The notes under the pieces: generated by a model | Seen by the model: the letters and a program-made list of their open reading frames with translations, nothing else | Database searches by the model: none | What the model was told of the DNA's origin: nothing | Shown: in pieces, positions 49,301-61,300 of the stretch | How positions within the stretch are numbered: position 1 is the first letter of the stretch | Layout of the letters: every line of letters starts with the position of its first letter | Program-made: the position numbers and the translations under genes | NCBI GenBank assembly: GCA_902728285.1 | Contig: CACVBU010000046.1 | Coordinates: forward strand, 558,001-622,000 | Direction of reading: 5' to 3' | Source of the DNA: Clytia hemisphaerica | Lineage: Eukaryota > Cnidaria > Hydrozoa > Leptothecata > Clytiidae | Length of the DNA: 64,000 bases

Positions 49301-52300
49301 TGCGCCGTGTTTATTGTCATATGCAGGCGGCCGAGGGCGGTTGGATGGCCTTTCAACGTCGATTTGATGGTAAGTTTTCGTAAAACCCGGGACACCCTCG
49401 TAAAATTCACTGAAAATGCTGAAGGACTATTACAATATAGTATTAGCATTAAATAATTGGTATTAAAAGTGTATTTCAATAGCAGAAATGGAAAGTTTCG
49501 TAGATACAGATACAAAATCTCCAGGAAATGTATCCTCAAAATAGAGACCTTAGGAAACCATTACAACTACGCGGATAGGTTCTATCGCGAAGTTTAACCT
49601 TATTCAAGAAAAGGGAAAGGTATCGCTAGAAGCGTCGGAAGATATTAATCAGGTTCAGCCTCGCAAAAAATCCTTCCCCCAGTGTCTTTTGATTGTCAAG
49701 GTAGACAATGACATTCTAGAACTCCCTTTCCGAGAAGGGGGGGGGGCACGCAGTTACTACAAGACAGTATGACACTTACTACCGTGGTGGTACTGTATTC
49801 AGAAGTTATGAAAACAGTTACTACACAGTGTAGTAACTGCTGTTTGGGGGTGGTGCCAAACACTAAAACTAGCACTTTTGGTGTAGTAAGTGCTTATAAT
49901 TTAATTCTTTTTAAAGAACTTTCAAAATTTTTCACAAAAAATGATTTTTTTTGTGAAAAAATTCTTTGTTAAAAAAAATATTTTTGTTATAAATGGACGA
50001 AAAAAAATTTTTCTCAGACCCAACTTTCCCTAATTTATCATTAAAATGTTCTCAACAGCTGTTAACCAAGTAAATTAAAAGAAAATCTAGCACAAAAATG
50101 GCTTTAGGTTGAAAAATAATCGCAATTTAGGGTAATTTCGAGCATGTTTTTGATGATATCACTCAAAAACAGGGGTGGTACCTGGAAATCTTTCTGAAAA
50201 CAGTTACTACCAAGGTGAAGTAACTGCAAAAGGTGGTGGTCCTAAAAAAAGTGTTGAAAAAGCACTAACTACACATCATGTCTTGTAGTAACTGCGTGCC
50301 CCCCCCCCTGTTCCGAGACGTTAAAGATCGTATAATTGAGTGTGAAGGCAGTAGAGGCTTTAAGACTCGAATACGCACGAGGAACACAAATTTATTCGGG
50401 TTAAGGAAATTTCGAGTTATGGAGTAAGGTTTATAAAGTATTGTTAAATGAAGGGACCATAAATCTTGTTCGAGTTAAGTAGACTTATAAAGGTTCGAGT
50501 TAAAGAGACTCCACTTTACTAGACACCATGGCATTCTAGAAGTGTCTGTTTATTTCAACTCCCTTTCTGAGAGGTAAGAGGTCGTATAATACAGTGAAGT
50601 CTACATAACTCGAACACGCACGAACAATATAGAGATATACTTTTTGTTTATCCAACACACAGGGAGTGTCAATTTTTTTGGTCGAAATTGGGAAGAATTC
50701 AAGAATGGTTTCGGGAATCCCGAGGGCGAATATTATCTTGGAAACGAACTTTTACATTTGCTGACAACCTCTGAAGACTATGATTATTTAGTAGAAGCAC
50801 GAAGGCATGAGTCTGGGACTAGTGCTAGAAGAAAGTTGATCCACAAGGTCCACATCGAGAGCGAAGAAGAAGATTACAAGATCCAATACAGATTGGAGGA
50901 TATTAGTAATGTATTACAATTTATGTTTTTATTTAAACCGTCGATCAAGTTAATTCCAATTAAGGGAACCAGAAGCCTCAAACACACTTTCAAAAGCATT
51001 TTTTTAATCTTTTAGGTGTGGCTTTTTCTCTAAGATAATATATCAATACATTTCTTTAGCCAACTTTTACAATTATGAGCTAAGCGTGAAGCTGCACTTC
51101 TACCCGACATTTGTGACGAAATTCCGCGAAAATTTCTTCTCGCGAAAATTTCTTCCCTTAAGGTATTTAGATAACAAATATGTTTTCCTTTCCATAATAA
51201 ACAGCTAAGAGAAGCATTTTTTTCATTTATTTACAGAGCTACGGTGGATCTTCGGCTTACGGAACTAATATGAGAGGCCAAAGGTTCTCCACTTTTGACC
51301 GTGACCGGGGTAACGATAATTGTGCAAAAAAGTATGGGGCGTGGTGGCACGAGAGATGTCATACAGACGCAATGAATGGTCAATATTCCCACAAAAAAGA
51401 ACCAGTGTCTTTTGCCAACGGCATCATTTGGTATGATTGGACAGGACATCAAGAGTCGCTCAAAAGTAGTTTGTTAATGGTACGACGTTCTTCGTTCAAA
51501 CAGAGAATTCCATGAACAATTTATTATCATTTATTAAATGTTAACACTAGCCTGTTAGAGAAACACTGCTTATTTATTGTGTACGTTAAATAAACAAATA
51601 AAAATTTGGTCAGCGTTGTTGGTGGGTAGTTATTGGCTACTGTCATCAGTGTTAAGTAGTCATAAACTAGAATGGGCTCTTCCAGAAAAAATTCGTTCAT
51701 AGGGGGGTGGAGGATATTATTTTTTTCATGAATTACCCCTGGACATTTTGACTTTTAACCCCCTGGACACGGGTTATACCCCTCGACAAACATCAAATCA
51801 ACCTCGTGGACGCAAAAAAATACCCCTGGACATTGGAATTTACCCCCTGGACATTGCGATTTTTTTGGTATTTTTTCAATACCCCTGGACAATTCATTCT
51901 TCACCCCCCATGAACGGATTTTTTCTGGAAGAGTCCAATACCCATGTCTCAGTCTGGAGATATTATTTGATACGGTTTACACGTTGTTTTTTATAAAAAC
52001 ATCCAAAAATTTAAAAGCCTTCGGGTGTTCTTAACTTTTTAGGTTTTAAGCCTAAAAATGTTCTTAAAATGTTGTTATTTTCTCCGTTTTGTGACCTTTC
52101 ATACCCATTTTCCTGAAAAAATCGGGTTTTCAGTTGGAAAGCACACACTGAACCGCTGGGAAAAGGTTGATACGACTTTCCTATTTATTGAATATCGAAC
52201 TTTGTTAATAATATAAGGCTGGCCTTAAAAAGATGTTGATTCGCCGTCAGCCGACCAACTCTTCTTTAAACTTGCCGACTTTATTTTATTGCTATTTGAT

Positions 52301-55300
52301 GAAGAGAATTTTTTTTCTTCAAAAATTAAAAAATGTGAACAAAAATTCAATGAATGACCAAAAATTCCGACCGACCGACCCACCTCCAAAATCTAGGGTG
52401 GGGTGACGGCAAACCAAGAATTTTTTAAGTCCAGCCTAACAAATATCTAAATATATGGAAAAATCAAAATATAATAGCCGCATTCTTTTTCACCGTCCAA
52501 CATAAATATATGGAATATGTACAGTAAACTGCAACGCCCATGTCAAATGATATTATGTTGGAAAAAACATTGCAAGTTAGTTATTTGTGGACACTTTATT
52601 TAGAGTAGTGAGTAAGACATGAATAATTCATGATATTCATGATGTAATCTTTTATACGGAAGCACACAAAATAATCCGGAACTAGTGGTAAAATTTGCCA
52701 CTAGTCTTTTGTTATTTTGCCACTAGTTCCGGGTTATCTCGGGTGCTTCCGTATAAAAGATTACGTCATGAATATCATGAATACACCTTTCCCGTAATTC
52801 GTAAAACTAATGCGCACGCATTATTTCTATGCTCTCCACCGTTTGGTCTCTGGAGGTAAACAAACCCGTTTTTCCCTGCGTTTCCTTAGAAAAAGTTTTT
52901 TTTTGAGCTTTTCTTAAGTTCTGTCGAACAAAACCCCCTAAAATTTTAGTATGTTCAATCTATTCATGATATTATACCACCCTGAAAATCTTTTGCCAAA
53001 AGAAGATCACTATCAAAAGTTAGAGGCTGAAAACCCACTTTCCCTAACCCCTCACAGGCAAAAACGCGTTTCTTTATATGTATTCATATGATCCAGCGAC
53101 AAAGCACTCCGTTTTTGAGCACTCTGGTGACAGCAATGATGCGTCCTTAAACACGTGACTGCGATATGCTCATCGATTTGATGATTTCTAATAATATTCA
53201 ATGGGGGTATCCTATTCTAGTTATGAATTTCATACCATAAAACTGGGACGAGATGGAGTTTTTACAAGCTCTTATTTGGTTTTGTTGGTCGTTAACCAGT
53301 AATAAAACAATTTTGTTACTTTTTCTAAAGAACGCGTAATTTTTATTACTTCAAATGACCAATTATTGACCAAGTATCTTATAAAAACTCCATCTCATCT
53401 GAGTGTAATTGTATCTCTTCTGATAAAACTGATGACAAGCGCTCAGTGTTCTTTGGGCGTTTTCATATAAAAGATAACGTCATAAATATCAAGAATAACG
53501 CGAGGGTTGATAAGTTTGTCAACTTTAAAGATGAAGGGCGGTCTTAATGTAAAGAGTAGGAACATTCGGCGGGGTCATCATGACATCACACACCTATACA
53601 CCATTTTGGATTTTGAAATTCCCATCGATAATTTTTTTTTTACTATGCAATAATCTAAATATTAAATCAAAACGTTACAATATATGATTTGCTTAAAATA
53701 CGTACAGCTAGGAAATATAATTCAAAAATAAAAAAAATAAAACACACGACACAAATAAATATAGTATGTCAATACTATCGTTGTGGATGCTCAAAACAAT
53801 TTCTCCATGCTTGAAGTTACCACAGGAAAAAATTATTGATACCCAAACCCATATGGAAATTTCAATTTACCCATACGGAAATTTCAAATTATTTTTAGTT
53901 TGCGATTTTGACTTATGGATTTCAAGAGGTTTTGAAATATTGCTTCCATTTCATTGTTTCTCCTTTATCATCGACAAAATCATGGAAAAAATTTCAAAAA
54001 ACTTAATAAGCAGGGGGGTTGGAATAAGAATGTCCTGGGTGGAAAATTTTCGAAAAATTAATCAGCGGGGGGGGGGCGGCTGTTAGGTACCCGAGAGTAC
54101 ACAATCATCTATTTCAATCATATAGGAGGATATTTTCACAAATGGCGAAAATCCTGTGTATATCAAAAGCTGAGGATCAGATTGTGTGTTTTCTTGAAAT
54201 TTCTTTGACTCGTATTGAGATTTAGAACGCCATTGTTACTTCTTTTTATCTTGACTCATATCGAGGTACTTTCTTCCTTGTGGTCGTTTTAGATCACTAG
54301 TTTTTCATTGATGGATTTCGATGTCATCAAATTTTCTTTTTCAATTCCAACCTGATGATTCTATGTGAATATTCATTCTTTCTAGACTTTGTTGTTAAAT
54401 CATGTATGTCCTTTTGTTAAATATACAGTATGCAGATCTGACGAGTCCTAATAAGGACGAAATGTATATGCTGCTCTGCTATAATCCTATTTCAATCGAG
54501 CTTGGGAAAGTGGGTGTCAAAAGATAAACTCGTGAAAGCAGCTAAACGAGTTGGTATAACAGACACTGGTTTGAATGTTCACTGGATGAAATTTCAGTCC
54601 GCTGCCAGTTTGCTTCACAGCACACCTATTGTACAAAAACCAACACAGTCGAATTCGTCTATTCAATCACCGTTAAACGTGAGGAAAGGAACCGCACGTC
54701 ATATCATAAATACAAATATGAACAGTCGATGAAAAGGATACAAGAGCTCGAAAATTCGATACCTTCACTCGACGAAATAGATCTTCTGTGCATCTAAATC
54801 AAACCTAAGGAAGCTTCATCAAAGAAACATAAAATCACACAAGTACACGGTTCGATGCGTGCAAATGACATCATCAAAGCTGCCGAGAAAATACCTGCCG
54901 ATAAAGAAGAGAAAGGAAACAAGAAAAAACAGTTGATCGAGAAAAAGCAGCACGAAAAAGAACCCTTTTACCGATGCAAGACAAAGTGTGTCTGTATTGG
55001 AAAATGTGCTGCGGCTGTCTTCAATGAATGTTCCGTGTGTCATAACATTCTAAAATCACAATGTACCAAGGAGCCTGGTGAAAAGCCAGTTATGTTACAA
55101 GTAGAGGGGGGGGGTAGAAAAAGGGGCAAAACCAGCAAAAGGATAATATTTGCAGAGGACTCGTCAGACGATGATTTCGAATGATGTATTTATTATCCTT
55201 CGTTATTTTGAATTAAATATTACATCGATACTTTTTAAAGTCCATTCGCTTTAAGGGTGCACTCTCTTGCGCTACCATGTGGAAACCATGTCAGTGTCTA

Positions 55301-58300
55301 ATTTCCCACTTTGCTTTACTACCATGTAGAAACCACATGGTAGTAAAGCAAAGTGCACACTTAAAGCAAATGGACTTTCTAAACTACATTATACATTGCG
55401 TTAGTTTGAAAATTGATTGATTCTTGTTTTGCTCCTTATTCATTCATTTTTCAATTTGAGTAATTTAACGTAAATAAAGTTATGATAGAGTTTGATCTGG
55501 GTCTTTCAATGTTTTTATGTGCTTTTTAGTTGGAGTTAAATGGTTTTTATGTTCTTTACCTCTTATTTTCCAAAAATTTACCGCTTTTCAACATTCGAGA
55601 TTTGAACAAGTGATACTTTGATGAACCTACCTGGATTATGCATTTAACACGTTTATAATTGATATCTACGTGACGTGACCATTAAACAATCATTCAGAAC
55701 ACAAATAGTGATGATGTATTAAAATTAGTCGTTTGTTTCTTATAAAAAAAACGTTTAGAAACCAAAATTTCATGCTCTTGTTCTTTCATATTCAAGATTT
55801 CGTGAGCAAAAAAACATCTCCAAAAAATTTAGTAATTTGGCTAAGAACATTGATGTATGTTTATTAATAGTGATTCTTATTGATCAAGATGCTTTTTTTG
55901 AGCTGAAAAATTCATTTTTTACAAAAGTCTGCTCGAGCCATCTTTTATCTACTTTCATACAAAAAATCAGTCCAAAAAACAATTGTCCAATATTTCGCTA
56001 AGTCCAAAAAACCCTTTTATGGCCGTTTTTTTAGCTGAAATTTACTCAAATTTTTTTTCTCAAAAAATCGGGTTCCTTCACATTCGAGGATTTATAGTTA
56101 TGCATCTTTGTGCAAAAAATCGTAAAAAATGAAAGAGCCAATCAATCTAATACCTAAGCAATTGATAATGTGCTCATAAAAAATATCGAATTTGGCCAGT
56201 TTTTCTATAAAAACACGCCAAACAACCAAATTTCCTGTCTAAACACTCGTGAGAAAAAAAAACATCTATCTCATAAAAAAATTGAGTAATTTGACTGAGA
56301 ACATTGATGTATGCTTATTAATAGTGATTCTTGTAGATAAACATGCGTTTTTTGAGCCAACAAAATTTTTTTGCAAAAATCTGCTTGAGCCATCTTATAC
56401 CTATGATGGTACCCTACTTTCGTGCAAAAAATCAGAAAAAATTAATGATCCAATTTTTTAGCCGTTTTTTGGCCCAAATTTGCCCCCAAAATTTTTTTTT
56501 CGAAAATCGGGCTCCGTCACATTTTGGGCATTGCCATTTTGCATCATTGTGCAAAAAATCAGAAAAAACTAATGAGCCAATCATGAGAAAAGCTGGTAAC
56601 TAACGGACGGACAGACGGACGGACGGACAAAGGTTAATTTATAGGACCTCCACCGGGGTAGGTCCAACAATAATGAGTTCTTATCGTCATTTAGATCAAA
56701 ATTGGCCCACGGAATGCTGGTCATATAAAATTTGATGTAGTTTTTTTCACAGATTTGTCAAGCTTTTATGTTTCTTGAAATAAGCAGCTTTAAGGATATA
56801 TTATAATTATTGTACCACCTTTTATCGAGTTGATTTTTATAGTTTTTTTTATATAGACGAAGTTATTGGAAGAAACTGTATTTTTACGTTTCGTACGTCA
56901 AATACATCACCCGAATTTCATCCAAAACACGCTTGCTTACTCTTTCTTTTTATATTGTGATGTATCTTACATGCTTTTTGACCAAACTAATTCAAATGTG
57001 CAATGTTGTTGACATTAGTTCAAACTTTACAGCCAATTTTCGAAAAACCTGCATTCTGTGGGCCACCTGCATTCTGTGGGCCAGGAACTGTGTAGGAGAA
57101 TATTTTTTTTTCTCGGGGAGTATAAAAAATGACCTTCAAACACAAGTTCTAAATAATGAATTGTTCAATAGATTGAATGGTTTCCCATGGATAGATTGAA
57201 TATGGTTTTCCCGTTATGGTTTCCCATGGGTTTTGAAAGATTTCATCATGCCAGATCTTTTTAAAATTTGAAATCTCATTCAACTCCTTTTTCATTTCTT
57301 ATCAAACGTATAATTCTTTTGCCTTGATAAGTCACAGTTCATTCGTTCTTTGATTGACACAACGCGATTGACCAATAAATTACAAATAAGTTGAGAAACG
57401 ATACATGTTCTTTTTTTATTAGAACAATTTAGAATAGCTAAATATTTAGAAAAAAAAGGCTCAAACAAGTCAAAACCTTAGCACAAATTAGAAAATGATT
57501 CAAGTCTCTGATTCCAGAGAAGACTCAGAACATTCTGATTTAAAAACAACAAGCAAATAGCAATACAGTCAACTATCTCTCTTTAATTCGAACCTCTATT
57601 ATTCGAATCTTCCTATAATTCGAACTCAAATACAAGTCCCGGGATGGGATTTAATTTTGCGGTTCACATCTCAAAATTCGGAAGTTTCGCGGAATTTGAT
57701 TTTTGTACTTACTTTTTAAAGAATGTTTTACTTGAACTTTGTTAAGAACATTTTAAGAATAAAGCCAGAAAAAAAGAAAAGTCAAGTCCAACTCAAATTC
57801 ACTGGTTCTTATAATAAAAGCGTACGATTCTCGCTTCAAAATTTTGTCGACTTTGTTGACAAGATCACTAAATGTGAGAGTTTTTCTTCAAACGTTGCAT
57901 AGTAATTGTTTCTATAGTTAAAGGAATTGAGATCATCCCCACGAAATAGTGAATTGTGACGGCCAAAATAAGACATTGAATATTCTCTGAATATAAATGG
58001 TCGATTGTGATGAATGAACGATAAAAGCATAGTTTCCATTATTGACTTTTTCAACAAAAATAAATTTAATTTATTTTAAAAATATTTTTTCAATTGAAAT
58101 GACACTTTTAGTGTGGTTCAGAGGAAATTGACACCAGAGTTTGACAGGTATGAAGATGTTTTTGTTCAATGCGGTGCTTGGGATTTTCTTCATAGCTAAT
58201 GAAGCTAATGGTTCAAAAGTATTCAACCTTATTGCAATAGACAAGGGCATTGTAGTCGCTCCTTTTCATTCGACGACGGCGCATTATCGTCAATGCTTTA

Positions 58301-61300
58301 GTATCTGCTCCTTAAATCCCAAATGTCTTTCTTTCGACCACTCCTACACATCGGACATTGGAGAATGCAGTTTCTATGACGTTGGAGTAGCAGTTTTTAA
58401 CCAGACAACTAAATTCCAAGAAAAAATCGGTAGCAAGTATCATTCCATTCATATGGCCACTGATTGTGCTGACTGGTACAGACTGGGTCACCGTGAAAAT
58501 GGCGTCTATGAGGTTCATCTGTTGTCTAAGTATAAGCGCCGTGTTTATTGTCATATGGGGGCGGCTGAGGGCGGTTGGATGGCCTTTCAACGTCGATTCG
58601 ATGGTAAATTTCTTTTACATTTAATATTTTTCGCCATACAGTCCCTGGAAAACTCAAGTGGGAAACGCAAAGTTTTTTTTCATTCGAGTGTTTTAAGAGA
58701 CATTCCATTTGCAAAGGTTCGATTTATGGAGACTCAAATTATATCATTTCCAGAAAGGTACGATCTTTTTAGAGGCGTTTCTAGCCATATTCTGACAATT
58801 TCGCTGTTTTTACTACGTTAAAAATTTTTAAAGGATTCACAATTATAAGAATTGACTAAAAACACTGTTACTTGGCTATGTGAAAGTTGTTCAGCGTTTA
58901 GGACTATTTTTAGACGATAAAACTGTTCTTCGAACTACACGCGCTTTACTGTGTGAAAACCAGTAAATTTATTTGTTGTAAATTTCAGGTATAAAATGAT
59001 CTCAAAAAAGTTTGTTATTCACTTATTGACTTAAAATGTGTTTAAATTTGAATACATTTTCTTAGCCACTTTTTGAAATCTAAATCTGGGATTGTTTTTA
59101 ATTTGTTTTTAAGTTTTAAGTTTTTCCCAAAATTGAGCCTCCTGTATTTTTTCTCATTCAGGAAGTGTTCAGTTCATTGGTCGAAACTGGGAAGAATTCA
59201 AGAATGGTTTCGGAAATCCAGAGGGCGAATATTATCTTGGAAACGAACTTCTACATTTGCTGACTACCTCTGAAGATTATGATTATTTAGTAGAAGCACG
59301 ATCGTATGGGCAAGCGAGTTCTGCTAGAAGAAAGTTGATCCACAAGGTCCACATCGAGAGCGAAGAAGAAGATTACAAGATCCAATACAGATTGGAGGAT
59401 ATTAGCGAGGTTAAGTATCAGTGGATAAGTTCTGGTTCAGACGGCCCACTTTTTCGCCCTGCCTTTTCTAATTTGAGTTATAAAGTAGGCAGAAAATCGG
59501 CCATCGACAGTCAATGCATTGCACTCTTTCGACGTCAATACAATGTCTTCTTTCAAACTTTTCTAAGTAAAGATTGCAACTGCCAAATTTCTGTCCACTT
59601 TTCCCCGACGAAGTTGTCCCCGATAAGGTATTTCGCTTATTTACAGGACTATGGTGGAGCTACTTCATACGGTACACTGATGAGAGGTTGTAGATTCTCC
59701 ACCTTTGACCATGATCGTGATACAGCTCCGGATCAAAATTGCGGACAACTCTACGGTGGTTGGTGGCATGCCTGGTGCCATGACGTCGCGATGAACGGAC
59801 ATTACTCTCACACTGAAACACCAGTGTCACCCGCTAGTGGTATTATCTGGCGCGATTGGAGAGGACACGGTGAGACATTGAAAAACAGTTTGTTGATGAT
59901 ACGACGTTCTTCATTCAAGCAGTGAATTGGTATCTACTATACTGTATAAACTTATTAAAGTATACTCAGAATACTCGCAAAGCCATTGCATTTTTGAAGC
60001 TAATTTTATGTGGCTCTGGTAGACTTTTTGCAAAATAATTTGCTAATGGTACGACTTTCATTGTTTTGCAAAGTAAAATAACACGTGTCTCAAGCTGATA
60101 GTATTATTCGGAAAGATTGGGGAGAGCATCGTGATAGTAGTACTAGCTCCAGCAAAATTAATATTTATTTTGTCGGTATTAAATTATTATTGTAATGAAA
60201 ATTATATAACGTCATGTTAGTGGTCATTACAGGGGGTGCATTCACTGAATACTTTGGCGGTAAGACTTTAAATGTTAAAAGATATCTCTTCTCGGTAAAA
60301 ACATTGTGAATTTTGATATCAGAAGTGAAATATCAACGATGTAACTTCATTTTATTTTTATTTTACTTGACAATATATTTCGATACTTTTGTATCATCAG
60401 TCTAAACACAATGATCAAAGATTTACAGGCAAGATATCAGGAATACATCAAGGATAAAAATCAAGTTACCAATCTAATACAGAGCCAGTTTTCCACGCTA
60501 GAAACAAAACTAACATCCAAGATAGAAGAGACGTTGAATAACAAGACTGCAAAAATTCAAACCGCAACAGAACCACGTAAGAAAAGTTTTGCTGAAGCGA
60601 CTAAAAACAATGATCAATTAAGCGTAAATAGCATGAAACAGCTACTACGAGAGGAAAAAATCGACGAACAAATTGAGGACCAAAGGAAACTATCGACAGA
60701 CGCAAATATCATTATCCATGGGGTAAATGAAAATGAAAATAAGAAGATATCGATTTCGTTACTGAGCTTCTGAATGACGTTAATTTAAAGACTCAACCAA
60801 CCTACGTCTCTCGTGTTGGAAAAGAATCTAAGGTTATGCGCCCAATCAAAGTTGTATTCAAAGACAGTCATAACAAATACAGATTCATGAAGAAGTTGAC
60901 TGAATTGAAACAACACGAGAAGTACGTGAAATTAAGTATCACCGACGACTTGACAAAAATGGAGAGGGAACAAATCAAAGAGTGGAAAAAGAGAGCAGAC
61001 GAGATGAATAAAGCCAGATCGAATGACGATTTTAAATGGAGGGTACGAGGAAGCCCTCGTGAAAAATTATATTTTAAAAAGATATTTTGTACAAGAACGG
61101 TTTAGAGGCCCTTGTGCCTCAACTGTAATCACAAATTGTAAAGAAGCGTTGACTTTTATTAGCCTTTGTTGCTACCTGTTCGTCAACTTGAAATAAACTA
61201 TTACATACATACATCATCAGGTCTAAAAAATAAATAAAGATAAAAGTTAAAAACAGTAAAACTGCTTGCTAAAAAACTTCAGTATTTACACGTCAAATAC

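Larger units (their letters stand above)
54080..55184 (+). pseudogene. Decayed transposase-like 3' gene end, split by an insertion
   Basis: Reading across the insertion at 54120-54486 restores a frame through [20 protein letters not shown] and [13 protein letters not shown], then a frame change near 54690 and a stop near 54796 before a last open part (54855-55184) with a Cys cluster ([23 protein letters not shown]) and an acidic end (EDSSDDDFE). The K-W-V-S-K..AGIT-like string is reminiscent of the C-terminal region of pogo/Tigger-type DDE transposases, but I cannot confirm the family. It is broken, so no product is expected. It lies in the large UBR5 intron. Confidence 0.45.

Noticed and set aside
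53766-54086. 106-codon plus-strand frame
   Set aside because: It has no recognisable domain, lies in AT-rich DNA ending in a G-run, and has no supporting splice sites.
56249-56603. Overlapping frames at the right end of the second GGACCTACC element
   Set aside because: They repeat the frames seen in the first element and follow its noncoding direct repeats.
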